This document shows, piece by piece, positions 18,079-25,952 of a DNA stretch of 64,000 nt (position 1 is the stretch's first letter; each line of letters starts with the position of its first letter). The notes under the pieces were generated by a model, which saw only the letters and a list, made by a program, of their open reading frames with translations, was not told the origin of the DNA and did no database searches. Made by a program: the position numbers and the translations under genes. The DNA comes from JAMLIN01 sp964509685 (GTDB lineage: Bacteria; Pseudomonadota; Gammaproteobacteria; Burkholderiales; Burkholderiaceae_E): assembly GCA_964509685.1 (NCBI GenBank), contig CAZDYQ010000004.1, positions 1 to 64,000 on the forward strand. The letters run 5' to 3'.

Positions 18079-18971
18079 GCGCGCCGACCCGCTACGACGT
18101 GCGGGTATCCATCGCCTATCGCTACGGCTCGCGAGTGCCGTTCGCCAAGCACATGCTGCGCATCGAACCGGAGATCGATGCCGGGCAGAAGGTCATGCAC
18201 GCGCGGCTCGAGATCGATCCGGAACCGTCGGGACAATGGCCGGACATCGACCACTTCGGCAATCGCACGAGGATGTTCGCGCTCGACCGTCCGCACGACC
18301 GGCTCGAAGTCCGGTTCGCCGCGAGAATGGAGGTGGCCGGTGTCGAGCCGCCGCCCGACAGTCCGCCGTGGGAGACGATTCGCGACTCGGTGCCCGCCAT
18401 GGCCGACCTGTCGCCACGGGCGCCCGCGCACTTCGTGTTTCCGTGCCGCACGACCGTCGCCGATCGCGCGATCGTGGACTACGTCTCGGAGAGCTTCACG
18501 CCCGGTCGGCCGGTCGTCGATGCCGCCGCCGAACTCGCGCGGCGCATCCATGCCGACTTCCGGTATGCGCCGGGGGCGACGACCGTCCGGACCACGGCGC
18601 TCGAGTTCATGCGCGGCGGCGCCGGCGTCTGCCAGGATTTCGCGCACCTGATGATCGCCGGCATGCGGGCGATCGGGCTCCCGGTCGCCTACGTCAGCGG
18701 CCTGCTGCGGACGATTCCGCCGCCGGGCAGTGCCCGGCTCGAGGGGGCGGACGCGATGCACGCCTGGGTCGCGGCCTGGGCCGGCGAGGAGATCGGCTGG
18801 GTGGGCCTGGATCCCACCAACGCGGTCTTCGCCTCGAGCGACCACATCCGGGTGGGCATGGGCCGGGCCTACACCGATGTCGCCCCGATCGACGGCGTGA
18901 TCGTCGCGGCCGGGGAGCACGACAGCGACGTGGCGGTGGACGTGATTCCCCTGGACGAACAGGCGACCTGA
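18075..18971 (+). CDS. Transglutaminase-like cysteine peptidase of the ATP-grasp/alpha-E module
   Basis: A 298-aa protein with an N-terminal beta-sandwich domain (about residues 1-120, typical Bact_transglu_N) and a transglutaminase core. The catalytic triad is intact: Cys186 in GGAGVCQDF, His229 in DAMHAW and Asp246 in GLDPTN. It has no signal peptide, so it is cytosolic. Translational coupling to the ATP-grasp/alpha-E gene indicates a shared pathway, perhaps hydrolysing or transferring the peptide the ligase makes. A proteasome-like peptidase that often accompanies this set is not present; the next gene is dusA. Confidence 0.88.
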   Translation: MSAPTRYDVRVSIAYRYGSRVPFAKHMLRIEPEIDAGQKVMHARLEIDPEPSGQWPDIDHFGNRTRMFALDRPHDRLEVRFAARMEVAGVEPPPDSPPWETIRDSVPAMADLSPRAPAHFVFPCRTTVADRAIVDYVSESFTPGRPVVDAAAELARRIHADFRYAPGATTVRTTALEFMRGGAGVCQDFAHLMIAGMRAIGLPVAYVSGLLRTIPPPGSARLEGADAMHAWVAAWAGEEIGWVGLDPTNAVFASSDHIRVGMGRAYTDVAPIDGVIVAAGEHDSDVAVDVIPLDEQAT

Positions 18972-19033
18972 GCACCGGGACAGCCGGGGTCGGGGGCCGA
19001 TCGCGGTCGCGCGGGCCGCGGTCACGGCTCGAC

Positions 19034-19039
19034 TAGAAT
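19034..19039 (+). promoter_or_regulatory. -10 box giving a probable leaderless dusA mRNA
   Basis: TAGAAT ends exactly 6 nt before the dusA ATG at 19046, so the usual start point would fall on the A of the start codon. No Shine-Dalgarno precedes dusA. The same hexamer and spacing occur before surE. The -35 region is GC-rich and weak. Confidence 0.45.
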
Positions 19040-19045
19040 GCCGCC

Positions 19046-20062
19046 ATGCGATCCCCTCGATCCCACGCCTTCTGCGTCGCGCCGATGGTGGACCTCACCG
19101 ACCGGCATTGCCGGTACTTCCATCGGCTGCTCAGCCGGCGCGCGCGCCTCTATACGGAGATGCTCGCGACCGGGGCCGTCCTCCATGGCGACCGTGAAAG
19201 ACTGCTGGGCTTCGACGCGAGCGAGCACCCGGTCGCGCTCCAGCTCGGCGGAAGCGAGCCGTCGGAGCTGGCGGCGGCGGCACGCATCGCCGCGGACCTG
19301 GGCTACGACGAAGTCAACCTGAACTGCGGCTGCCCGAGCGAACGGGTGCAGCGTGGGGCCTTCGGTGCCTGCCTGATGGCGGAGCCGCAGCGCGTGGCCG
19401 AGTGCATCGACGCCATGCGCAATGCGGTGGACGTCCCGGTGACGGTCAAGCACCGGATCGGCCTGGGTCGCGACGAGAGCTACGGGTTCGTGCGCGACTT
19501 CGTCGGCACTGTCGCGCGAGCGGGATGCGAGCTCTTCATCGTCCATGCGCGCAATGCATGGCTCGAAGGGCTGAGCCCCAAGGACAATCGCCGGGTCCCG
19601 CCCCTGCGGTACGAGGTCGTGCACCGCCTGAAGGCGGATTTTCCCTCGCTTCGTTTCGTGCTGAACGGGGGCCTGGTCGATCACGATGCCGCGAGCGGGG
19701 CCGCGCGGGGGCTCGATGGCGTCATGCTCGGACGAGCCGCCTACGAGAACCCCTGGCTTCTCGTGCAGGTGGACGAGCGCTGGTTCGGCGAGCGGCGGAC
19801 CCATCCGGATCGCGCCGCGGTCGCGCTCGCCATGCGGGACTACGCGCGCGAGCGCCGGCGCGAAGGCGTGCCGCTGCGCGCCGTCACCCGGCATATCCTG
19901 GGGCTCTTCAACGGGCTGCCCGGGGCGCGCCGGTGGCGTCGGACGCTGAGCGACGCCGCGTTGCTGCGGGAGGGAGACCCGGACCTGATCGTACGGGCGC
20001 TGGAGGCCGCCGGGCAGGAGCAAGTCGGTCGGGCCGAGCCCCTGCCCGCCCAGGGCGGCTAG
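19046..20062 (+). CDS. dusA: tRNA-dihydrouridine(20/20a) synthase DusA
   Basis: A 338-aa FMN-dependent enzyme that reduces U20/U20a in the tRNA D-loop. The TIM barrel begins FCVAPMVDLTDRHCRYF. The catalytic cysteine lies in NLNCGCPSERVQ (Cys96), followed by GAFGACLM. FMN/phosphate contacts VTVKHRIG, LFIVHARNAWLEGLSPK and LNGGLVDHD are present, as is the C-terminal helical domain (TRHILGLFNGLPGARRWRR) typical of the DusA subgroup. Length matches the family. It overlaps the convergent DUF2069 gene by 4 nt. Confidence 0.95.
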   Translation: MRSPRSHAFCVAPMVDLTDRHCRYFHRLLSRRARLYTEMLATGAVLHGDRERLLGFDASEHPVALQLGGSEPSELAAAARIAADLGYDEVNLNCGCPSERVQRGAFGACLMAEPQRVAECIDAMRNAVDVPVTVKHRIGLGRDESYGFVRDFVGTVARAGCELFIVHARNAWLEGLSPKDNRRVPPLRYEVVHRLKADFPSLRFVLNGGLVDHDAASGAARGLDGVMLGRAAYENPWLLVQVDERWFGERRTHPDRAAVALAMRDYARERRREGVPLRAVTRHILGLFNGLPGARRWRRTLSDAALLREGDPDLIVRALEAAGQEQVGRAEPLPAQGG

Positions 20063-20445
20063 GGCGCCGGCGGGCCGTCCGGACGCTGCCCGGTCGTCTC
20101 GCGCAGGGGCGCCGGGCGGGTGCGGCGGGCATGGGCGAGGACCGCTCCCCAGGTGAAGACCGCAAGCGCGGTCTGTGCCCAGGCGACCGCAACCGAGGGC
20201 CCCGTATCGCTGGTCGCGCGCACGATGGCCTCGGTGAAGTAGAGCAGGAGGCCCATCGACCACCACTGGTAGGCACGACGGTGGCCGCGAGCGATCGCGG
20301 GCACCGCGAGGGCGAGCGGCAGCATCTTCAGCGAGAGTACCCAGGCGCCCGGACGAACCGGCGCGAGCCAGGTTTCCCATGCGACGCCGAGCGCGACCAT
20401 GAGGATGCAGCCGGCGGTGGCGAGGAGGCGGGGGGAGGGGATCAA
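20059..20445 (-). CDS. DUF2069 small inner-membrane protein
   Basis: A 128-aa protein with four predicted TM helices (LLATAGCILMVALGVAWE; WVLSLKMLPLALAVPAI; WWSMGLLLYFTEAIV; VAWAQTALAVFTWGAVLAH), matching the DUF2069 family of unknown function found widely in beta- and gammaproteobacteria. The only start upstream of the conserved region is TTG at 20445 with no Shine-Dalgarno, so the N-terminus is uncertain. It is divergent from the YihY-like gene (63 nt) and convergent with dusA. Confidence 0.75.
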   Translation of the reverse strand: MIPSPRLLATAGCILMVALGVAWETWLAPVRPGAWVLSLKMLPLALAVPAIARGHRRAYQWWSMGLLLYFTEAIVRATSDTGPSVAVAWAQTALAVFTWGAVLAHARRTRPAPLRETTGQRPDGPPAP

Positions 20446-20494
20446 GACGCGTATGGAGGGTGGAGGGCGGTGCGACGGGAACTGGGCCGCAAAG

Positions 20495-20500
20495 TATCAT
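20495..20500 (+). promoter_or_regulatory. -10 box of the YihY-like gene, near-leaderless
   Basis: TATCAT ends 8 nt before the ATG at 20509, so a transcript would carry a leader of only one or two bases. No ribosome binding site is visible. Confidence 0.35.
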
Positions 20501-20508
20501 ATGCGGCC

Positions 20509-21804
20509 ATGGCCGAGCCCAGCCCAGTCCAGTCCGTCACCCAGCGGCTCGGTACCCTGCTGCTGCGGATGGCGCGCCAGGCGCGCGAGCTGCACCTGCA
20601 GAACACCGCCGCGAGCCTTGCGTTCCTGTCGCTGCTCGCCATCGTGCCGATCTTCTCGATCGTGCTCTCGGTGCTTGCGGCCCTCCCGGTGTTCGACTCC
20701 TTCCGCGATGCGCTGCAGGGCTTCTTCGCGCGCCATCTCTTTCCCTCGACGATCAGCGACACGGTCCTCGAGTACGTGAACGCATTCGCGGCCCAGGCCA
20801 GTCGCCTGTCGCTTGCCGGCGCCGTGCTGTTCTTCGCCACTGCCCTGGGCTGCCTGCTGATGATCGATCGCAGCCTCAACCTCATCTGGGGCGCAGACCG
20901 GCCCCGACCGCTCACGCAGCGGCTCACGCTGTACTGGGCCCTGCTCACCGTGGCTCCGCTGGTGATCGGCGCCAGCATCAGTGCCAACGGCATCATCGTG
21001 AGCCAGTGGCTGGGCGGCGGCGAGTTCGAGACCGCGCGCCGGTACTGGTTGGCCTCGCTCACCTGGATCGCGACCGGCGTCGGCCTGCTGCTGCTCTACA
21101 AGCTGGTGCCGAACACGACGGTGCGCTGGCGCGAGGCCGCGATAGCGGCCGTCGTCACCACGGTGCTCGTAGAGGGATTGCGCAACGCGATCGGCAGCTA
21201 TCTCGGCAGCCTTCCCACGTACACGGTCATCTACGGCGCCTTCAGCGTCCTGCCCGTGCTGCTGCTTTGGCTCTTCATGGCGTGGCTCTTCGTCCTGCTG
21301 GGCGCGTTGCTCGCCTCGAACCTGCGCTACTGGGCGCACGACATCGCGCCGGGCCCGGTTCCCGAGCCGGCCGACCGGTTCGCCGACGCGCTCGCCATCG
21401 TGCGGCTGCTCGCCGAGCGCGCGCCCGAGGGACCGGGCCATGCCTTGCCGGCGCATACGTGGCGCGCGGTCTTCGACGACGATTCGGCGCGCGCCGAACG
21501 GGCGGTGCGGCTCGCGGCATCATGCGGCTACGTCGAACGGATGGCGGCCGTGGAGCCGCTCGCCGAGCCACAGGGGGATCCGGTATGGGCCGAGTACTGG
21601 TCGCTCGCAATGCCGGCCTCCCGGCTCACGCTGGCGAAGCTTTTCGCCGGCGTCTGGGGCGGCCCGCTCGAAGGGGTGCACGCGCCTGGGCTGGACCTGT
21701 CGCTCGACCGTTGGGTCGCCACGGTTCCTCGCGGCCCATCGCGGCCGTTGCCGACCGATTCCGGGGGTGACTCGGCCGGGCATTGCCAGGGCCGCGGGCC
21801 CTGA
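20509..21804 (+). CDS. YihY/BrkB family inner-membrane protein
   Basis: A 431-aa protein. About residues 1-290 are the YihY/virulence-factor BrkB domain, with six hydrophobic helices and the signature NTAASLAFLSLLAIVPIF near the first. Later come LLYKLVPNTTVRWREA and the GSYLGSLPTYTVIYGAFSVLPVLLLWLFMAW core. The remaining ~140 residues are cytosolic and resemble the winged-helix-like C-terminal extension of betaproteobacterial members. It was once misannotated as RNase BN; no transport or enzymatic role is established. The ATG at 20509 fits the usual N-terminus. Confidence 0.88.
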   Translation: MAEPSPVQSVTQRLGTLLLRMARQARELHLQNTAASLAFLSLLAIVPIFSIVLSVLAALPVFDSFRDALQGFFARHLFPSTISDTVLEYVNAFAAQASRLSLAGAVLFFATALGCLLMIDRSLNLIWGADRPRPLTQRLTLYWALLTVAPLVIGASISANGIIVSQWLGGGEFETARRYWLASLTWIATGVGLLLLYKLVPNTTVRWREAAIAAVVTTVLVEGLRNAIGSYLGSLPTYTVIYGAFSVLPVLLLWLFMAWLFVLLGALLASNLRYWAHDIAPGPVPEPADRFADALAIVRLLAERAPEGPGHALPAHTWRAVFDDDSARAERAVRLAASCGYVERMAAVEPLAEPQGDPVWAEYWSLAMPASRLTLAKLFAGVWGGPLEGVHAPGLDLSLDRWVATVPRGPSRPLPTDSGGDSAGHCQGRGP

Positions 21805-21822
21805 ACGGGCCGGCCGGAGGCC

Positions 21823-22635
21823 CTACGGGAGCAGGAAGTCGCGCAGCGCGGCCAGCACCTCGTCCGGCTTCTCGCTCATCATGGCGTGGCCGCAGTCCGG
21901 TATGACGACTCGCGAGGGCTCGATGCCTTGCTGCCCCCTGGCGATGGCGGCGGCGAGTTCGCCGGCCGCCTTCGGCGGCGTCATCATGTCACGTTCACCC
22001 AGCACGAAGAGCACCGGGCAGCGGACCGCGGCGGCGGCCTCGAGGCCGCGCGTGTAGCTGTCGCAGGCGCGGAAATCCGACAGCAGCGTGCCGGGAGCCT
22101 GGCGGGCCATCAGCCGGCGGTTCTGCCAGTACACCGAGAAGCCCGGGGCGGGCGCGCCCGGGCGAAAGGTGATGCCACTGTGCGACCAGCGGTTGATCAT
22201 GTCCATCGCGCGCGGCTCGTCGTTCTTCGCGGCCTCGAGCAGGGCCTCCGACACCCGCATCGGGTAGGCGGCGCCCAGCAGCGCGATCCGGTCGACGCGG
22301 TCCGGGGCGCGCGCCGCGCACTCGAGGGCGATCAGCGAGCCCATGCTGTGGCCCACGATCGCGGCCCGCTCGACGCCGGCGGCCGCCAGGGCAGCCAGGA
22401 CAGTGTCGGCCATCGCCTCGACGGTCGTGTCGAGCGGGCCGTCGCTGCGGCCATGGCCGGGGAGGTCGAGCGCCAGCACGGAGCGGGCGTGGTGGGCGAT
22501 GTAGCGGCTCTGCAGGATCCAGACGCTATGGTCGTGCTGCGCGCCATGGACGAACGCGACGGTCGGCAGTGATGCATCGAACTCGCGCCCGCCGGTGTAT
22601 GCGTAGAGCTTGCGCCCCGGGGTTTCGATCCACAT
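21823..22635 (-). CDS. Alpha/beta-hydrolase fold protein
   Basis: A 270-aa cytosolic hydrolase. The nucleophile elbow GHSMG places the catalytic Ser at residue 97. The oxyanion region FVHGAQHDHSVW, the acid in GERDMMTP and the His in DCGHAMMSEKP complete the triad. It is too short and lacks the signature of homoserine acetyltransferase (MetX), so it does not supply MetY's substrate. It starts one base after the metY stop and is surely co-transcribed with it. Likely an esterase or C-C hydrolase; the substrate is not inferable. Confidence 0.88.
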   Translation of the reverse strand: MWIETPGRKLYAYTGGREFDASLPTVAFVHGAQHDHSVWILQSRYIAHHARSVLALDLPGHGRSDGPLDTTVEAMADTVLAALAAAGVERAAIVGHSMGSLIALECAARAPDRVDRIALLGAAYPMRVSEALLEAAKNDEPRAMDMINRWSHSGITFRPGAPAPGFSVYWQNRRLMARQAPGTLLSDFRACDSYTRGLEAAAAVRCPVLFVLGERDMMTPPKAAGELAAAIARGQQGIEPSRVVIPDCGHAMMSEKPDEVLAALRDFLLP

Positions 22636-22636
22636 G

Positions 22637-23932
22637 TCAGCCCTTCGCGGCGGCGCGGAAGGCGCCCTTCAGGTCGTTGATGAGGTCGTCGGCATCTTCC
22701 AGCCCGATGGACAGCCGCAGGGTGCCCTCGCGGATCCCGGCGGCCTCGAGGGCGGCGGCGTCCATCCGGAAGTGCGTCGTCGAGGCGGGGTGGATGACGA
22801 GCGAGCGCGCATCGCCGACGTTGGCCAGGTGCGAGAAAAGCCGCAGGCTCTCCACGAACCGCCGGCCCGCCTCGCGATCCCCCTTGAGCTCGAAACTGAA
22901 CACGGCGCTGCATCCTCGCGGCATCAGCCGCGACGCGAGCTCATGGTCGGGATGCGAGGGGAGGTCGGGATGCGAGACCGAGGCGACCTGGGGATGCTCG
23001 GCAAGGAAATGCACGATGCGTCGCGTGTTCTCGATGTGCTTCGCCATGCGCAAGGGCAGCGTCTCGATGCCCTGGAGGATCTGGAAGGCATTCATGGGGC
23101 TCATGCTCGCGCCGAAGTCGCGCAAGCCCTCGCGCCGGGCCCGCAACAGGAAGGGCGCCACGGTCGATTCCTCGGAGAAGACCATGCCATGGAATCCTTC
23201 GTAGGGCTCCGTGAGCTCCGGGAACCTGCCGGATGCGTCCCAGTCGAAGGCGCCGGAATCGACGAGCACGCCGCCGACTACGGTGCCATGTCCGCAGAGG
23301 AACTTGGTCGCCGAGTGGAACACCAGGTCCGCGCCATGCTCGAAGGGGCGCAGCAGCCACGGGGTGGTGAACGTCGAGTCCACCAGCAGGGGGATGCGCG
23401 CCTCGTGGGCGACCTGCGCCACCCTCGGGATGTCGAGGACGTCCAGCCCCGGATTGCCGACGGTCTCGCCGAAGAGCAGCCGGGTCTCGGGCCGGATGGC
23501 GCTGCGCCAGGCATCGATGTCCCGGGGATCGACGAAGGTGGTCTCGATGCCGAAGCGAGGCAGCGTGTACTGGAGCAGGTTGTGCGAGCCGCCGTAGAGC
23601 GCGCGCGACGCGACGATGTGCGAGCCGGCGCCGGCGATGGTCGCGATCGCCAGGTGGAGGGCGGCCTGGCCGGTGGCCGTCGCGATCGCGCCGACGCCGT
23701 GCTCGAGCGCCGCCATGCGTTCCTCGAACACGGCCACGGTCGGATTGCTGATCCGGCTGTAGACGTGTCCCGAGCGCTCCATGTTGAAGAGCGACGCGGC
23801 CTGGTCGGAATCCCGGAACGAGAAGGCGGTGCTCAGGTAGATCGGCGTCACGCGCGCGCCGGTCGCGGGGTCGGGCAGGGCGCCGGCATGGACCGACACC
23901 GTGTCGAACCCGTAGTAGTCTGCTTCGCTCAT
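22637..23932 (-). CDS. metY: O-acetylhomoserine aminocarboxypropyltransferase (sulfhydrylase)
   Basis: A 431-aa PLP enzyme of the Cys/Met-metabolism family that makes homocysteine from O-acetylhomoserine and sulfide. PLP Lys210 lies in FHSATKFLCGHG. The SNPT/TATGQAA active-site loops, YGGSHNLL and the C-terminal LVIHPASTTH substrate-carboxylate motif are intact. Its length and the HSATKF motif fit MetY rather than MetB/MetC. AAGGAG lies 8 nt before the ATG. No SAM riboswitch is recognisable in the 180 nt upstream. Confidence 0.92.
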   Translation of the reverse strand: MSEADYYGFDTVSVHAGALPDPATGARVTPIYLSTAFSFRDSDQAASLFNMERSGHVYSRISNPTVAVFEERMAALEHGVGAIATATGQAALHLAIATIAGAGSHIVASRALYGGSHNLLQYTLPRFGIETTFVDPRDIDAWRSAIRPETRLLFGETVGNPGLDVLDIPRVAQVAHEARIPLLVDSTFTTPWLLRPFEHGADLVFHSATKFLCGHGTVVGGVLVDSGAFDWDASGRFPELTEPYEGFHGMVFSEESTVAPFLLRARREGLRDFGASMSPMNAFQILQGIETLPLRMAKHIENTRRIVHFLAEHPQVASVSHPDLPSHPDHELASRLMPRGCSAVFSFELKGDREAGRRFVESLRLFSHLANVGDARSLVIHPASTTHFRMDAAALEAAGIREGTLRLSIGLEDADDLINDLKGAFRAAAKG

Positions 23933-23953
23933 GGGGCTGGCTCCTTGCGGCCG

Positions 23954-23962
23954 ATGCTAGCA
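23954..23962 (-). promoter_or_regulatory. Extended -10 promoter of metY
   Basis: On the minus strand this reads TGC-TAGCAT, an extended -10. Transcription would start near 23947, leaving a very short leader that still contains the AAGGAG ribosome binding site at 23941-23946. Confidence 0.4.
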
Positions 23963-24112
23963 TGGCGCCCGCCGGCCGACGGCTGGGGGCCGCCGGCGGT
24001 CGGGGCGATGCGCGCGTGCGCCCCGGACGGCACCCCGCGGGCTTTCATCAGGTCGCCGGGCGGGCCACAATCGGGCGATGGCAGCCGGCAGAATGCGTCA
24101 GGGCGTGACGCG

Positions 24113-25444
24113 ATGATGGACAAACCCCTGTACCGCGTGGCGGCGGCGGGGCTCGACCCGCGTGATGCGCGGCTGATCGAGATCGTCTTCCGGCACAGCC
24201 AGTACAACCGGTACGCGTTCGAGTTCGTCCCCACCGGCTCGTTCGAGTCCGTCGATATCCTCATCGTCAATACGGTCGAGGCCGAAGGCCTGCGCGCGCT
24301 CGCGCGGATGCGCACGCTCGGCGCCGACGTGCCGGTCGTGGCAGCGGTGCCGCGCGGGGCGCCGAGCTCCTCGAGGTATGCCATCTCCATCGACCGGCTC
24401 ACTCTCCAGCTGCTCCCGATCCTGAACCGCGTGGTGGAACTGGAGCTGGTGGATCCGGAGACGCGACCGATGGGCGTCGAGCCGGCGAATGCCCGGGCCC
24501 CGGCGCTTTCGCCGGGCCCCGCCGCGGCGCCGGTTTCCCCCGCACCGGGTTCGAGGGCGCCGGCGACCACGGTCGCGGGTGCGGTTTCCGGCGCGAGCCG
24601 GTCCGGCCCGGGCGTCCCGGCCACCGCGCCGGCGCATGCGGCTGCCGCCGTGGTGTCCACCGTCGCGCCCGGCGTTGCACCGGCCCCGGCCGCTCCCCGG
24701 TCGCCCCCGCAGGCGCCGCCCGGCACCGCGCCGGCCGCCCCGGCGGTCCGGACGCCCGCCCGGCCCGGCGCGTTCCCGTCAGGGTCGCCCGAGCTGCCCC
24801 GGCGACGCGTCGAGGGAAAGCCGGCCCCCGGGCCGGCCGGCGCGGGACCGGCGGCCCAGGCTCGCCAGGCGCCGTCGCGGCCGGTGGCGGGGCATCCGGG
24901 ATCGGCCGGTGGTCCCCCGGTTCGCGACGCCGCGCCAGTTCCGCCGCAGGTGCCGCAGCGACCCTCGGCGCCCCGGGTCCAGGTGCTCGTGGTGGACGAC
25001 AGTCCCACCGTCCGCCGCCAGCTGACGCTCGCCTTCGACCGCATGGGCGTGGCGTGCGACGCCGTGCCGAGCGCGGCGGCGGGGCTCGAGCGCATGTCGG
25101 CCATCCGCTACGACCTCGTGCTCGTGGACGTGGTGATGCCCGAAGTGGACGGCTACCAGCTCACCCGCGAGATTCGCCGCCGGCACCGCGGCATCCCGGT
25201 GATCATCCTCACCAGCCGCTCCTCCCCGTTCGATCTCGCCCGGGGGGCGCTCGCGGGTTGCTCCAGCTACCTCGTCAAGCCGGTGACGCTGCGCAAGCTC
25301 GAGTCCGCGGTCGTCAAGGTGCTTCGCAAGACGCTCGCCATAGACGACCTGAGCGGATTGATCCGGCCGATCTCGTTGTATGCTCCGGCGTCGAGCCGGC
25401 CGTCCGAGCCGGGCGGATCGAGAGGACCGGGCGGGCGAGGATAG
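24113..25444 (+). CDS. Chemosensory response regulator: pseudo-receiver, Pro/Ala linker, receiver
   Basis: A 443-aa protein that opens the chemosensory operon. Residues 1-120 have a receiver-like alternation of strands and helices (VDILIVNTVEAEGLRALARM, PVVAAV), but the phospho-Asp position is replaced (IVNT). About 190 residues of Pro/Ala/Gly-rich low-complexity linker follow. Residues about 297-425 are a canonical CheY-type receiver: VVDDSPTVRRQL acid pocket, Asp339 in LVLVDVVMP, ILTS switch and LVKP lysine. It has no DNA-binding or output domain, so it should act by protein contact, like PilG or PilH. ATG 24113 and 24116 are adjacent; either may be used. The next gene starts 43 nt downstream. 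Confidence 0.85.
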   Translation: MMDKPLYRVAAAGLDPRDARLIEIVFRHSQYNRYAFEFVPTGSFESVDILIVNTVEAEGLRALARMRTLGADVPVVAAVPRGAPSSSRYAISIDRLTLQLLPILNRVVELELVDPETRPMGVEPANARAPALSPGPAAAPVSPAPGSRAPATTVAGAVSGASRSGPGVPATAPAHAAAAVVSTVAPGVAPAPAAPRSPPQAPPGTAPAAPAVRTPARPGAFPSGSPELPRRRVEGKPAPGPAGAGPAAQARQAPSRPVAGHPGSAGGPPVRDAAPVPPQVPQRPSAPRVQVLVVDDSPTVRRQLTLAFDRMGVACDAVPSAAAGLERMSAIRYDLVLVDVVMPEVDGYQLTREIRRRHRGIPVIILTSRSSPFDLARGALAGCSSYLVKPVTLRKLESAVVKVLRKTLAIDDLSGLIRPISLYAPASSRPSEPGGSRGPGGRG

Positions 25445-25487
25445 CGCCGGCCCGCGGGCAGGCAGCCGAGGGTGGGAGTGCGAATCC

Positions 25488-25952
25488 ATGCAAGCGCGTA
25501 GCGCCGCGCCGGAGGCCGGGCGAGGGCCCGTCCCGGGCCGCTTCGGGGTGGTGCTCGGCGATTTCGGCCTCCTGCTTCCCGCCGGGCTGCCGTGCGAGTT
25601 TGTCGATGCGGCCGATGTCCACCCGGTGCCCGGCGCGCCGCCCCGGCTGCGCGGGCTCATGCAGCGCCACGGGCGCCCCCTGCCGGTCTTCGGACTGTCG
25701 CCGGCGGCGACCTTCGGGCGCCAGCGCCTGCGCGTGCTGGTGATCGACGAGGGCCGCAATGCCGCGGCGCTCGAGATCGACTTTCCCCCGGAGCCGGTGG
25801 AGCTCGCCGCGACCTGTGACGAGTCCGCGGCGTACCCCGGCGCCTGCCCGCCGGGTGCGCTCGAGCGGGCATGGCGCTGCGCCGGGCATGACGAGGCGTT
25901 CTGGGAGTTCGAACCGGCGAGGTTCTTCGCACTCCTGGGCGGTCGTCGATGA
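25488..25952 (+). CDS. CheW-like adaptor protein (PilI-like), divergent
   Basis: A 154-aa protein in the CheW slot of the operon. It shows a weak CheW-like beta-barrel pattern: FGVVLGDFGLLLPAGLPCEFV, VHPVPGAPPRLRGLMQRHGRPLPVFGLSP, then RLRVLVIDEGRNAAALEID. Position and the typical PGAPPxLxGLxxxxGxxLPVxxL core make an adaptor linking receptor and CheA likely. It is closer to the PilI branch than to enterobacterial CheW. ATG 25488 has GGGAG upstream at 9 nt. It overlaps the receptor gene by 4 nt. Confidence 0.72.
   Translation: MQARSAAPEAGRGPVPGRFGVVLGDFGLLLPAGLPCEFVDAADVHPVPGAPPRLRGLMQRHGRPLPVFGLSPAATFGRQRLRVLVIDEGRNAAALEIDFPPEPVELAATCDESAAYPGACPPGALERAWRCAGHDEAFWEFEPARFFALLGGRR

Noticed and set aside
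21787..21803. Palindrome CAGGGCC-GCG-GGCCCTG at the end of the YihY-like gene as a terminator
   Set aside because: It lies within the last codons and has no U-tract; such GC palindromes are common by chance here.
21823..22635. The hydrolase next to metY as homoserine O-acetyltransferase (MetX)
   Set aside because: At 270 aa it is about 100 residues too short and lacks the MetX signature; it is an ordinary alpha/beta hydrolase.
23933..24112. A SAM riboswitch upstream of metY
   Set aside because: The predicted leader is very short and I could not find the conserved stems of any SAM riboswitch class; a covariance-model search would be decisive.
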